DNA of 64,000 bases from JANQTF01 sp036835375 (GCA_036835375.1 DAITMB010000006.1:1-64000); one strand, 5' to 3'; shown: positions 35,859-45,191, counted from the first letter of the stretch. Made by a program: numbers and translations. Notes: a model not told the origin generated them from the sequence alone.

Positions 35859-37106
35859 ATGAAAGCAACCCTGTTTCTGTTTGCCTTGCTCTTACCCTTT
35901 TGCCTGATTAGTCAGGAAAATCAAACCATTCGCGCCTTTAAAGCCGAAAAGTTATACGTTCGCGGCCTCGAATTGTACCAAAATGGAGATGTCCGAGGTG
36001 CCATCCAAACTTTCGACCAAGTCATCTCCCTCGACCGCGACCACGGTCAGGTATATCAAGCCAAGGGCGATGCGCTCTTTGAACTGGGCGACTATGACAA
36101 AGCCATAGAAAGCTATGCCATCGCAGCGCAGCAGTATCCCGGAAACGCCAGCTTGCGAAACAGCTTGGGCGTAGCTGCTGCCCAACTAGGAATGTATCGC
36201 GCAGCCGAATCCTATTTTCTCGAGGCCTTACAAGTGGATCCCGCCCTCGCAGCAGCTAAGCGTAACCTGGAGAGAGCTCAGCTCAAGCTCCGGGAAGGGA
36301 GCAACGAGCCTTCTGCTGGATACACGTGGGATGATCAGCCTATTCGCCCTTCCACTACGCCAAGCTTCGCGTCTGGAACCTCTACTGTCTCCAACGGATG
36401 GGGAGAGCCTTGGGACAATCGACCTTCCAATAATGGAAACTTCAATTCCAACTCGCCTTACCCGTCTAATAATTTCTCTAATTCGACAAATCCTACAACG
36501 ATCTATCCTTCCAATTCCTTTCCATCGAACAATAGTTTTCCACCGAACGATCCTTACCCAGACAACAGTCCTTCGGGGTCGGGTTGGTCCAATTCTTATG
36601 TAACGCCTGCTAGTCCGGTGGAAAACAATCAGGGAGCAACCCCCCTTGAAAGAGGAGAACCAGCGCCCCCTTGGGTGAGGCCAGATCGCGACGCGCGCAA
36701 AACGACCTTTTCGCGTGACCGGGCAGAAGTCAACGTGACCTACCGCAGCGATCCTTTTGTGCATGTGGATCAGGTCAGAATCACAGAAAATAGCACGTTG
36801 GTGGCCTTCACAGTTCAGAGTATCAGCCGCTCTCCATTCCTGATCGCACTGGAAGCACCGGGCACACCCGGTGCCTTGATGATCACTGACCGACAGTTTG
36901 AACGGGCCTATCGCCTCAAAAATATCCGCCTAGATGGATGGCCCAATGAGCCATACGAGCTTCGGCCTGGTGAGAATAAACTCATAATCGCAGAATTTGA
37001 GCGCATCCCTGCCGATATGTACTTCTTCCACATCATCGAAGGGGAGTCCCCTAACGCGGGTACTTGGGACTTTTTCGATGTCGAATTGGTAAATGCAGCA
37101 CCTTAA
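35859..37106 (+). CDS. Exported TPR protein with Asn/Pro/Ser-rich linker and shared C-terminal beta domain (415 aa)
   Basis: Signal peptide MKATLFLFALLLPFCLISQ. Residues about 28-145 are three to four TPR units (YVRGLELYQNGDVRGAIQTF, YQAKGDALFELGDYDKAIESY, ESYFLEALQVDPALAAAKRNL). A disordered, low-complexity linker of about 130 residues rich in Asn, Pro and Ser (for example PSNNFSNSTNPTTIYPSN) follows. The final 115 residues form a beta-rich domain (VDQVRITENSTLVAFTVQS to WDFFDVELVN) that I do not recognise. The next gene has a similar C-terminal domain and a TPR N-terminus, so these are paralogues. Likely periplasmic or surface scaffold. Confidence 0.78.
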   Translation: MKATLFLFALLLPFCLISQENQTIRAFKAEKLYVRGLELYQNGDVRGAIQTFDQVISLDRDHGQVYQAKGDALFELGDYDKAIESYAIAAQQYPGNASLRNSLGVAAAQLGMYRAAESYFLEALQVDPALAAAKRNLERAQLKLREGSNEPSAGYTWDDQPIRPSTTPSFASGTSTVSNGWGEPWDNRPSNNGNFNSNSPYPSNNFSNSTNPTTIYPSNSFPSNNSFPPNDPYPDNSPSGSGWSNSYVTPASPVENNQGATPLERGEPAPPWVRPDRDARKTTFSRDRAEVNVTYRSDPFVHVDQVRITENSTLVAFTVQSISRSPFLIALEAPGTPGALMITDRQFERAYRLKNIRLDGWPNEPYELRPGENKLIIAEFERIPADMYFFHIIEGESPNAGTWDFFDVELVNAAP

Positions 37107-37237
37107 TGCATCAGGCAACATCCTGCGCGACGAAACTGGCGTCTATTTAGACTCGCGCTGTATCGCTTTTACAACCAAGATTGGAAGCCGTTTGACGGCA
37201 TGAAAGACACGCATTCTTCACACCACCTTTGACGATC

Positions 37238-38356
37238 ATGGGAAAATATTGGCTCTTCAGCACCCTCTTTTTGATGATGGCCCTCAGCAGCACGGCCCAG
37301 AATGCTACATATCTCCTCCAGCAAGGCATTCAAGCTTATCGTGCAGGACAATTTGAGCAAGCCTTTCGCTTGTTTGATCAAGCGGTCCAAATACAGCCTA
37401 AATCTTCTGAGGCGTATTTGTATCGGGGCAATACCAACTTTATTCTACGCCGCTACTCTGCTGCAGAGTCAGACTATACCTCAGCGCTTGAAAATAGCTA
37501 TCGGGCTCGCCCTGAGAGTATCGCCGGAACCTATCGGGCAGAAGGGGTGACCATTTTAGAGCCAAATCCTGCCGCCCGCGATCAAGAGGTGTATGCTTTG
37601 CTTTACAACAATCGCGGAGCCGCTCGCTACCTTCAGGGCAAGCGAACCGAAGCCTTGCGAGACTTTGATTTGTCGCTGGACTTTTCGCCCACTCTTGACA
37701 TGGCCCGTGAAAATCGCCAACTCATCGTCACGGGTCAAATCGTAGCACAAGGAGGAAGCACTACACCGGGACAAGGATTGGGACCTACCCGCGGTGCTTC
37801 TCTTGGAAGGCCCATTGATCCAATTACCTGGGACAATGTGGACGACCTGACCAAGCAAGCCAACCGCACGAGGGATTACCGCGAAAATGGCAGGATTAGT
37901 GGCTTTTCCGGCTTATTCCAACCCAGGCCATTTGAAAAGAGAAGCATTCCCAGAAGAGGAAAAACATATAAGCTCCCCAATGTTGCCGCGGTTTCTCAGG
38001 AGTATTTGCAAATCTTAGAAGTGATGATCACCGAGCGGGAGACCATCGTGACCGTTTCGGCGAAAAACTTGGAAGGAAAATCCTATTACACCCGCATTTT
38101 TCCTCCGGGTCAACCAGAGTCCTACGTCTTGGTGGATAGAACCCCCGACGGCCGAGCTGGCTTCCGATACGAGCTGATACAAGTTCAGGGGATTTCTACA
38201 GAGGCCGCCGGAACGCTCATTCAACCCGACGAAGAACTCATTTTCACCCTCACCTTCCGCAAAATTGACGACCGAATCGGGTATGTGAATCTGGTCGAAG
38301 GAAACCTCCAGACCAGCTCGGCTTGGAACTTTTATCAAATTGATCTCACCAGATAG
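37238..38356 (+). CDS. Exported TPR protein with the shared C-terminal beta domain (372 aa)
   Basis: Signal peptide MGKYWLFSTLFLMMALSSTAQ, then three TPR-like units (QQGIQAYRAGQFEQAFRLF, YLYRGNTNFILRRYSAAESDY, YNNRGAARYLQGKRTEALRDF) and a linker without the Asn-rich expansion of its neighbour. The C-terminal region (LQILEVMITERETIVTVSA to SAWNFYQIDLTR) parallels the previous protein's end (EGESPNAGTWDFFDVEL against EGNLQTSSAWNFYQIDL). The gene starts 131 bases after the paralogue's stop on the same strand and ends in a strong terminator. ATG 37238 was chosen because the longer frame starts with a TTG (37229). Confidence 0.78.
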   Translation: MGKYWLFSTLFLMMALSSTAQNATYLLQQGIQAYRAGQFEQAFRLFDQAVQIQPKSSEAYLYRGNTNFILRRYSAAESDYTSALENSYRARPESIAGTYRAEGVTILEPNPAARDQEVYALLYNNRGAARYLQGKRTEALRDFDLSLDFSPTLDMARENRQLIVTGQIVAQGGSTTPGQGLGPTRGASLGRPIDPITWDNVDDLTKQANRTRDYRENGRISGFSGLFQPRPFEKRSIPRRGKTYKLPNVAAVSQEYLQILEVMITERETIVTVSAKNLEGKSYYTRIFPPGQPESYVLVDRTPDGRAGFRYELIQVQGISTEAAGTLIQPDEELIFTLTFRKIDDRIGYVNLVEGNLQTSSAWNFYQIDLTR

Positions 38357-38396
38357 CGAAAAGCGTTTCTCTCTTCAACTAAGTTTTCACAACTTG

Positions 38397-38432
38397 AAGC
38401 CCCTGCTCTCTGGATCCAGAGAGCAGGGGCTT
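38397..38432 (+). terminator. Rho-independent terminator after the TPR pair
   Basis: AAGCCCCTGCTCTCTG (38397-38412) pairs perfectly with CAGAGAGCAGGGGCTT (38417-38432) around the loop GATC, 40 bases after the second TPR stop and just before the AddB start. The tail is tctttat. Confidence 0.9.
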
Positions 38433-38455
38433 CTTTATGATTCCCTCCTTCTTCT

Positions 38456-41398
38456 ATGCCAATACATCCGACCTTTCTCGACGAAGTCGCACAGCGAATT
38501 CACGACACCCATGGAGACCTTCTCCATGAATTGGTGATCGTGGTGCCCAACAAGCGAGCCGTGGTCTTCCTCAAACGCTCCCTCGCGCAAGCCTACGGCA
38601 AAGTGATCTGGTCGCCAAAAATTGTCCCGGTTCAGCAATTTTTCCTACAGGCATCCGAGTGGGTTTTTCCCGAATCGATCACCCTGGTGCTGGCGCTCTA
38701 CGAAGTCTATCGAGACGTGGCACAGGAAAGGGATCCTTCCTGGAATGAGCCATTGGAGAGCTTTTTTAGTTGGGGTGAAATGTTGCTGGGTGATTTTGAT
38801 GAGGTGGATAAATACCTAGTGCAGGCTGAAAAACTGTTCTCCAACATCCTGGATTTGCGAGAAATCGATCTTGCGTTTTCTCTCACCCCCGAAGACCATG
38901 AGGCATTGCGCCAACTGTGGCAATCGCTGCGGGGCCAGCGGGCCGATCGCAAGGAGATGGAATCACGGTTTTTGAACTTATGGCATCTCATGCACCCTGT
39001 GTACGAAGCCTTTCGGAAGCACTTGATGACCAAAGGGTTGGCTTATGAGGGAATGGCCTATCGCCAGTTAGCGGAATCTGTGGCCAGCGGCGAGCGCCAA
39101 TTGCCAGCCAAGCGCTATCTTTTCGTGGGCTTCAATGCTTTGCTGAAGGCCGAAGAGCGGCTGTTGGAAGGGCTGTTGAGCCGAGACCAGGCCACGGTGT
39201 ATTGGGACGTACACAGCTGGTACTACGGTGGCGAAAATCAACAACCCATTCTAGGGAAAGAACCGGGAAAATTTATCCAATCATATCACCAGGCGTGGCA
39301 GGCAAAAGGCTGGGACACGCAGTTGATCGCATGCCCGAAGGTCAAATGCCAAAAGATTTATCTGGTCGGTGCGCCACAAAACATTGCGCAAGCCAAGTAC
39401 CTTGGCATGTTGCTTTCTGGGGTCGAGGCCGCGAAAAGGGCCACGGAAGAGGCCAAGGAAAAAGCCACAAATAAGCAGCTAGATTGGGCGAAGCATGCGG
39501 TGGTCCTCGCGGAGGAAAAAATGCTATTTCCCACACTGGAAGTTTTGCCTGAGACAGTAAAAAATCCCAATGTCACGATGGGATATCCCTTGCGGCAGAC
39601 CCATATTTTTCACCTGATCGATATCATCATCCAGTTGTTGAGAAACAGGAAAATGGGTCCCGACAACACTTGGCTCCTCGCTTTTCAGGATGTTCAGCGG
39701 CTCCTGCTTCACCCCTACGTGCAGACCATTACCCCAGAAAGTGAGAAAACGCTCCGCGACATCGCCCAGAAAAATCTGCTGTGGGTCCCAGCCACGCTCA
39801 TTCAAGAGCAGAATCCATCTGAGATCCTGGCGGTGTTGATGAATTTACCGGCCTTCACGGCCCAGTTTCAAGAATCTGTTCAAGCAGTCACCCAGTACCT
39901 TGATCGGGTGCTCGCTGCCTTCATCGTGATTCAGACCGAGCAACCCAGCCACGGCGAAAGTCAATCGCGTATGGAACTGGATTTTCTGCTGATCCTGCAA
40001 GAAAAAATCACGCAACTGAGTGAGGCGCTTCTCGCAGGAAAACAACAGGTCATGGGCACAGATGGGTTGGCGAGGCTGATTCGCCAAGCCCTGCAAGGCG
40101 TGCGGATTCCATTTGAAGGCGAACCGCTTCAAGGGCTACAAATCATGGGATTTCTGGAAACCAGAGGCCTGGATTTCGACCAGATTTACATTCTTGGGGC
40201 GAATGAAGGTCTGCTACCCAATACTGCCAGCGGCAACAGTTTCATTCCCTATTTGCTGAGAAAAGGCTTTGGAATGCCCACTTCTGAGGAGAAAGACGCC
40301 ATCTACGCATACCATTTCTACCGATTTTTGCAGCGATCCAGAGAAGTGTACCTGATCTACGACCGCGTCACCACGGAGGGAGGTGGCGGCAAAGAACCCA
40401 GCCGATTCATCCAACAAATTCGATTTTTCCTACGTGGAGAACCTGAAATCAATGTCATTGAATATCAAGCGAGCGCCTCTATTTCCTCTCTCCGAAATCG
40501 CGAGATTCTGATTCATGCCAGCGATGCTACGAGGGCTAAGATTCAAGCGCGATTTTCTGGCAAAAATGCTCTCTCACCTACTGCGATCAACACCTACCGG
40601 AACTGCTCCCTGCAATTTTACTTTCGCTACCTCGCAAATATTCGAGAACGGGACACCGTGGACATGAATCTTCCTGCCAATGTGTTCGGATCCTTGCTGC
40701 ACAAGGTCATGGAATTGGTGTATGAATCCTTGCCCAAACAATCGCCGCTGAGCAAAGCGCTCATTTTGGCACAACGCGCAAAACTTGAATCCTACCTCGA
40801 GGAGGCCGTCCGATCGATGAATCTGGCTCCAGAATATCTTTTGCAAGGAGAAAACATCCTGAAGCGGCAAGCGATTTTGTCGCAGTGCGAAGTGATGCTC
40901 AACCAAGATGCGGCAGATGCGCCCTTTGAAGTGGTGGCCTTGGAGCAAGAGACCTCGCTGCCTGCCCCGCTGCTAGTGGATGGCATTCCATTCAATCTCA
41001 AAGGCACCCTAGATCGGATTGACCGCCAAGGGCAGCAGATTCGAATTCTGGACTACAAGACGGGAATGGTGAAGCTGAGAATCAAATGGGAGCTCGACGA
41101 GCTGTTTGAAAAAGGAGGAGATGACCTCTTGGTTCAAGGCATGATGTATGCGTGGCTCTATGCCAGCCATCATTTAGGAATGACCGCGAAGGTGGGTTTT
41201 TTTCCGATGAGAAAGCCTTCTCAAGGGGTGGCATATCTGTTAGGAGGCAAGCCTGTGTCAGGAGAGCTGATAGAACAATTTGGCATCAAGCTTCAAGGCT
41301 TTCTGGAGCGCCTCGTGCGCGATGATTTCCGCCAAACAGAAGACCTCAAGATCTGTGAATATTGTCCCTATCGGGGTATTTGCCAGCGAGACCTCTGA
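38456..41398 (+). CDS. addB: AddB-like PD-(D/E)XK nuclease with iron-sulfur cluster
   Basis: A 980-aa protein. The N-terminal part looks like an inactivated helicase fold (LVIVVPNKRAVVFLKRSL without a Walker Lys), as in AddB. The C-terminal nuclease domain has FGSLLHKVMELVYE, LKGTLDRIDRQGQQ and IRILDYKTG followed by LVQGMMYAWLY. Four cysteines that in AddB ligate a 4Fe-4S staple are present: Cys717 (NTYRNCSLQF) and Cys967, Cys970 and Cys976 (CEYCPYRGIC). It would pair with AddA (1159-4512) in end resection for double-strand break repair. The start ATG leads into a good hydrophobic strand and follows a terminator, so the gene has its own transcript. Confidence 0.9.
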   Translation: MPIHPTFLDEVAQRIHDTHGDLLHELVIVVPNKRAVVFLKRSLAQAYGKVIWSPKIVPVQQFFLQASEWVFPESITLVLALYEVYRDVAQERDPSWNEPLESFFSWGEMLLGDFDEVDKYLVQAEKLFSNILDLREIDLAFSLTPEDHEALRQLWQSLRGQRADRKEMESRFLNLWHLMHPVYEAFRKHLMTKGLAYEGMAYRQLAESVASGERQLPAKRYLFVGFNALLKAEERLLEGLLSRDQATVYWDVHSWYYGGENQQPILGKEPGKFIQSYHQAWQAKGWDTQLIACPKVKCQKIYLVGAPQNIAQAKYLGMLLSGVEAAKRATEEAKEKATNKQLDWAKHAVVLAEEKMLFPTLEVLPETVKNPNVTMGYPLRQTHIFHLIDIIIQLLRNRKMGPDNTWLLAFQDVQRLLLHPYVQTITPESEKTLRDIAQKNLLWVPATLIQEQNPSEILAVLMNLPAFTAQFQESVQAVTQYLDRVLAAFIVIQTEQPSHGESQSRMELDFLLILQEKITQLSEALLAGKQQVMGTDGLARLIRQALQGVRIPFEGEPLQGLQIMGFLETRGLDFDQIYILGANEGLLPNTASGNSFIPYLLRKGFGMPTSEEKDAIYAYHFYRFLQRSREVYLIYDRVTTEGGGGKEPSRFIQQIRFFLRGEPEINVIEYQASASISSLRNREILIHASDATRAKIQARFSGKNALSPTAINTYRNCSLQFYFRYLANIRERDTVDMNLPANVFGSLLHKVMELVYESLPKQSPLSKALILAQRAKLESYLEEAVRSMNLAPEYLLQGENILKRQAILSQCEVMLNQDAADAPFEVVALEQETSLPAPLLVDGIPFNLKGTLDRIDRQGQQIRILDYKTGMVKLRIKWELDELFEKGGDDLLVQGMMYAWLYASHHLGMTAKVGFFPMRKPSQGVAYLLGGKPVSGELIEQFGIKLQGFLERLVRDDFRQTEDLKICEYCPYRGICQRDL

Positions 41399-41450
41399 GG
41401 GAATCCAGACACGCGGCAAACATCCCAGATTGGGTCGCGACGAGCCTATG

Positions 41451-42320
41451 TTATCCTTGCACCGGCAAGCGAACGGCCTTGAGGCTGATATCAAGGCTGG
41501 GGGCTGAATGTGTGAGATATCCCATAGAAATAAAATCGACACCTGCCAAAGCCACATCTCGCACTTGCTCAGGGCGAATGCCGCCGGAAGCCTCTGTCTG
41601 TGCGCGGCCCGCAATGAAGGCAACCGCTTCTTTCATGAGTTCGTGGCTCATGTTATCGAGCATGATCACATCGACCCCGCCTACCTGTAGCGCTTCTTCG
41701 ACTTCACGGAGATTTCGGGTCTCGACTTCGATGCGCAGCTGCAAGCCTTTGTCCCGAAGATATCTTTGGCAAGCTTTGACAGCGGAGGTGATCCCGCCAG
41801 CATAATCAATGTGATTGTCTTTGATCATGACCATGTCGTAGAGCCCAAACCGGTGGTTGGAAGCGCCGCCGATATGCACAGCCCACTTTTCCATGTGGCG
41901 AATGAGCGGAGTGGTCTTGCGCGTGTCAAGCACCTGACATGGAAGATCCGCAATGGCAGCAGACACCTTGCGGGATACTGTGGCAATGCCAGACATTCGC
42001 TGCATGAAGTTGAGAACGATTCGCTCTGCTTGCAGGATCGACCTCGGGTCGCCCAGCACCTCAAATGCTACCGCCCCATTCGAAACGGTATCGCCATCCT
42101 GAAGGAGTGGATTCATCTTCAATGCAGGATCTACGATCGCAAATATTCGGGCAGCGAGGGAAATACCAGCGATCACTCCTTCGTCTTTGACGAGACAGCG
42201 GGCACTTGCCACTTGGCCTGGGGGAACGGTAGAAAGGGTGCTGTGATCGCCGTCTCCGAGGTCCTCTTGAAGGGCCGCTCGAATGATCCTATCCGTGTGC
42301 GGGTGATTCAGAAAATCCAT
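41451..42320 (-). CDS. nadC: Nicotinate-nucleotide pyrophosphorylase (carboxylating), quinolinate phosphoribosyltransferase
   Basis: A 289-aa enzyme that converts quinolinate and PRPP to nicotinate mononucleotide, the third step of de novo NAD synthesis. Motifs: ALQEDLGDGDHST at the N-terminal domain, VLDTRKTTPLIR and GGASNHRFGLYDMVMIKDNH at the active site, VDVIMLDNMSHE and the closing ASGGIRPEQVRDVALAGVDFISMG. Length and order match the family. No nadA or nadB in the window. It is convergent with addB (52 bases between stops) and has a near-leaderless candidate promoter box at 42324. Confidence 0.97.
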   Translation of the reverse strand: MDFLNHPHTDRIIRAALQEDLGDGDHSTLSTVPPGQVASARCLVKDEGVIAGISLAARIFAIVDPALKMNPLLQDGDTVSNGAVAFEVLGDPRSILQAERIVLNFMQRMSGIATVSRKVSAAIADLPCQVLDTRKTTPLIRHMEKWAVHIGGASNHRFGLYDMVMIKDNHIDYAGGITSAVKACQRYLRDKGLQLRIEVETRNLREVEEALQVGGVDVIMLDNMSHELMKEAVAFIAGRAQTEASGGIRPEQVRDVALAGVDFISMGYLTHSAPSLDISLKAVRLPVQG

Positions 42321-42323
42321 GCA

Positions 42324-42331
42324 GAAAGGTA
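42324..42331 (-). promoter_or_regulatory. Candidate -7 box of nadC, adjacent to the start codon
   Basis: Minus-strand sequence TACCTTTC (plus-strand GAAAGGTA) matches TAnnTTTG at seven of eight positions and sits 3 bases before the ATG at 42320, so the transcript would be leaderless or nearly so. Confidence 0.35.
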
Positions 42332-42370
42332 GGAGGAAAGGGGATTAGAATGCAAATTCCTACGGAAAGT

Positions 42371-42411
42371 AAAAAAATCAACGGGGCTTCCCGGTAAAGA
42401 AGCCCCGTTGA
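42371..42411 (-). terminator. Rho-independent terminator of the DUF4783 gene
   Basis: TCAACGGGGCTTC (42378-42390) pairs perfectly with GAAGCCCCGTTGA (42399-42411); on the minus strand a run of seven T residues follows (A run at 42371-42377). It separates the DUF4783 gene from nadC. Confidence 0.92.
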
Positions 42412-42434
42412 TCGAGATGGTACAGCGACACATG

Positions 42435-42833
42435 TCAGCTTCTCTCAATTCTGATCTCATCAATGGTCCCGCCAGATAGCCTGACAAAAATATTGACTTC
42501 AAAAGTAGAGCCTGAACGGGACGAGTAGGTACCAGATCCGAAAATGGTATTTCCAGTTTGTCCGTTGCTGCGGATATGAAATCCGTTGGCAGCATGGTCA
42601 GCAGTGAACTGCCGGAGCACGTACACCGCTTGGTTGCGGTCATACATTCGGGTGACTCCGCCCATGGTAATTCCTACTTCTGGGCTGAGAAAAGGCGGGA
42701 GGTTATCAAAAGAGCCATTAAGGAGGCTGTGTTGCATAGCTTCCATCGCCTTATGAGTAGTCTGGCCGACCGCGAAGTCGGGAAAAAAGAAGCAAGCGAG
42801 GAAAAGCAAAGTCGCACTATATACCAGTCGCAT
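42435..42833 (-). CDS. DUF4783 exported protein (132 aa)
   Basis: Signal peptide MRLVYSATLLFLACFFFPDFAVGQ. The mature part is a SnoaL/NTF2-like alpha+beta domain as expected for DUF4783, with a front helix (HKAMEAMQHSLLNG), FLSPEVGITMGGVTRMYDRNQAVYVLRQF and strands NTIFGSGTYSSRSGSTFEVNIFVRL. The family is common in Bacteroidota and its role is unknown. I used the ATG at 42833; an upstream in-frame ATG (42860) adds 9 residues. Its own terminator lies downstream. Confidence 0.8.
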   Translation of the reverse strand: MRLVYSATLLFLACFFFPDFAVGQTTHKAMEAMQHSLLNGSFDNLPPFLSPEVGITMGGVTRMYDRNQAVYVLRQFTADHAANGFHIRSNGQTGNTIFGSGTYSSRSGSTFEVNIFVRLSGGTIDEIRIERS

Positions 42834-43016
42834 ATCTCTCGGGACCTTGTAAACAATCATTACGTTCGGTATGGGGTTTCTACCAGAACCGTGCCAATGG
42901 CAAAGGGGAAAGAAAGGATACTAGTTAAATAGCCAATCACCCATCAACTTTCCGAAATGTCCAATTTTCGTACCATCTGATTTCGCGCTTTTCCTTCTCC
43001 CTTTCCAAAAAGCGTT

Positions 43017-43024
43017 TACCTTTG
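43017..43024 (+). promoter_or_regulatory. Candidate -7 box of gpmI (TACCTTTG), adjacent to the start codon
   Basis: An exact TAnnTTTG match ends 5 bases before the gpmI ATG at 43030, so transcription would begin at or near the start codon. A weak TTTCG at 42991 might be the -33 element. Confidence 0.45.
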
Positions 43025-43029
43025 CCGCC

Positions 43030-44583
43030 ATGGAAACTACCAACGTGATTCTGGTGATCATGGACGGCTGGGGAATGACCAGCGACCCGAGTGTGAGCGC
43101 CATTGCTGCTGCAAAAACTCCCTTTTACGACGAGAGTATGACCACTCGTCCCAACACCACGCTACAAGCCTCTGAGTTGGCCGTCGGTCTTCCCGAAGGT
43201 CAAATGGGCAACAGCGAGGTAGGGCATATGAACATTGGTGCGGGGCGTATTGTCTATCAGGATTTGGTGAAAATCAACTTGTCCATTGATTCAGGGGATT
43301 TTGTTCATCAGCCTGCTTTCCAAAAAATTCTCGCATATTGTCTAGAAAATTTCAAACCTCTCCATCTCCTGGGACTCCTGAGTGATGGCGGCGTCCATAG
43401 TTCTTTGGATCATTTGCACGGAATTCTTGGATTCCTCGCTGATGCAAAACTTCCCCGCGTGTATTTGCACGCCTTCACCGACGGTCGGGACACCTCTCCT
43501 CAAGGCGGCATACAGTACATGCGCGACACCATCGCTCGTATGGAAGAAGTGGGCACAGGCCAAGTGGCGAGTGTCATTGGTCGCTACTTTTCGATGGACC
43601 GAGACAAGAGATGGCCCAGAATCAAAAAAGCGTACGATCTGTTGGTCCACGGAATTGGGACCCCAGAAAAAGATCCCCTCGCTGCGCTTCAAAAGGCATA
43701 TTCGGCGGGCATTACGGATGAATTCATAGAGCCGATCGTCGTGACGAACGAGGATGGAAGCCCCGTCGCGACGATCCAATCGGGCGATGCTGTGCTTTTC
43801 CTAAACTTCAGGACCGATCGAGGCCGCCAGTTGACCGAGGTGCTCACTCAGGAAGCACATCCCGAAGAAGACATGTATCCTCTTGATCTGGCTTACTGCA
43901 CCATGGCTCGCTACGACGAAAAATTCAAGGGAATCGACGTCATTTTTGAAAAAGACAACATTTCCAATGGGCTGGGAGAATACCTCTCCAACCAGCACAA
44001 GACGCAGATCAGAATTGCTGAGACGGAAAAATACCCGCATGTGAGCTTCTTCTTCAATGGAGGACGGGAAGAACCGATGCCGGGTGAAACCCATATTCTT
44101 TGTCCTTCGCCCAAGGTCCCGACCTATGATTTGGAGCCAGAAATGAGCGCAGCGGCCATTCGGGACAAGATCATCCCAGAGCTGGTGGCTCGGCGCCCCA
44201 ATTTTGTTTGTCTCAACTTTGCCAATCCTGACATGGTAGGCCACACTGGCGTGTTTGATGCTGTTGTCAAGGCAGTAGAAACAGTAGATGCCTGCACCAA
44301 AGCGGTGGTGGAGACGGCCTTGGCTCATGACTACATTGCCTTGGTGACAGCAGATCACGGCAATGCGGACATCATGAAAACGCCGGACGGAAGTCCTCAC
44401 ACGGCGCACACCACTGCCCTGGTCCCTCTGATCTTATTCGACCCACATAATCGATTCACCCTATCGACCAAAACAGGGAAGCTCGGTGATCTCGCCCCAA
44501 CGATTCTCCGCCTGATGGGTCTAGACCAGCCCGAGGAAATGACGGGAGAAGTCCTTGTGGTCCCAATTTCTCCCAGCGCGTAA
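43030..44583 (+). CDS. gpmI: 2,3-bisphosphoglycerate-independent phosphoglycerate mutase
   Basis: A 517-aa Mn-dependent enzyme interconverting 3- and 2-phosphoglycerate in glycolysis. Motifs: ILVIMDGWG at the N-terminus, catalytic Ser62 in MGNSEVGHMNIGAG, HAFTDGRDTSP, GRYFSMDRDKRW, LNFRTDRGRQ, and metal ligands in NFANPDMVGHTG and TADHGNAD; the ending PHTAHTTALVP is also typical. It is the first gene of a three-gene unit with a lipoprotein and crcB (8 bases to the next start). Confidence 0.98.
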   Translation: METTNVILVIMDGWGMTSDPSVSAIAAAKTPFYDESMTTRPNTTLQASELAVGLPEGQMGNSEVGHMNIGAGRIVYQDLVKINLSIDSGDFVHQPAFQKILAYCLENFKPLHLLGLLSDGGVHSSLDHLHGILGFLADAKLPRVYLHAFTDGRDTSPQGGIQYMRDTIARMEEVGTGQVASVIGRYFSMDRDKRWPRIKKAYDLLVHGIGTPEKDPLAALQKAYSAGITDEFIEPIVVTNEDGSPVATIQSGDAVLFLNFRTDRGRQLTEVLTQEAHPEEDMYPLDLAYCTMARYDEKFKGIDVIFEKDNISNGLGEYLSNQHKTQIRIAETEKYPHVSFFFNGGREEPMPGETHILCPSPKVPTYDLEPEMSAAAIRDKIIPELVARRPNFVCLNFANPDMVGHTGVFDAVVKAVETVDACTKAVVETALAHDYIALVTADHGNADIMKTPDGSPHTAHTTALVPLILFDPHNRFTLSTKTGKLGDLAPTILRLMGLDQPEEMTGEVLVVPISPSA

Positions 44584-44591
44584 GCACCCCT

Positions 44592-45191
44592 ATGAAGACC
44601 ACTTTTCCTATCACACCCCGGCTTATTTTTTCTGCTACTGCGGCGTTGGCCCTCTTTCTCTGCTCCTGCGGAAATAAGGAGACGGCGTTCCGGCATCCGG
44701 TCTTGCGGCAGCTGGCCCGACAACTCCAGACGAGTTGCGAAGCTCCGGAAGCTCGCTACCAAAAAGTGGTAAGGGACCTTTTTCAACCAGAACTCTCAGC
44801 AGAAGACAGCCTTTTTGTCTTGGGGGATAGTTGCCACTTGCTAGTGGACCTTCAGTACGCCTATGCGCAATATTTCGACGAACCTGCACTGAGAGGGTAC
44901 TTCGAGACTACGCAGCGCGGCGACACCCTGGTAGCGGCACCGCTGGCGGAAAAACGGAAAAAAGTAGATATTCAAGAGGAAAAAATCATTTTTTCACGGA
45001 TAGACTCCAGTATTCAGTACCTGGAAGTGCGCATTCACAAGGACCAGTTTCTCTATGAACTCCATGCGCATTTGGCTCTCACCTTTGACTCCCTTGGCAG
45101 ATACATCCGTCATGAGCAAGAAGTAAAAGTGGAAGTATCCGGAGGAGAAACCTACCATGCGGAGACCCGCGGAGAAGCGAGCTATCGATGA
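44592..45191 (+). CDS. Hypothetical lipoprotein (199 aa)
   Basis: Lipoprotein signal ending in LALFLCSC (lipid Cys at about residue 26; the lipobox LCSC is good), followed by a helix-rich region and a final beta-like segment. No family recognised. It begins 8 bases after gpmI and its last codons overlap the start of crcB by ATGA, so all three genes are co-transcribed; the lipoprotein's relation to glycolysis or fluoride is unclear. Confidence 0.72.
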   Translation: MKTTFPITPRLIFSATAALALFLCSCGNKETAFRHPVLRQLARQLQTSCEAPEARYQKVVRDLFQPELSAEDSLFVLGDSCHLLVDLQYAYAQYFDEPALRGYFETTQRGDTLVAAPLAEKRKKVDIQEEKIIFSRIDSSIQYLEVRIHKDQFLYELHAHLALTFDSLGRYIRHEQEVKVEVSGGETYHAETRGEASYR

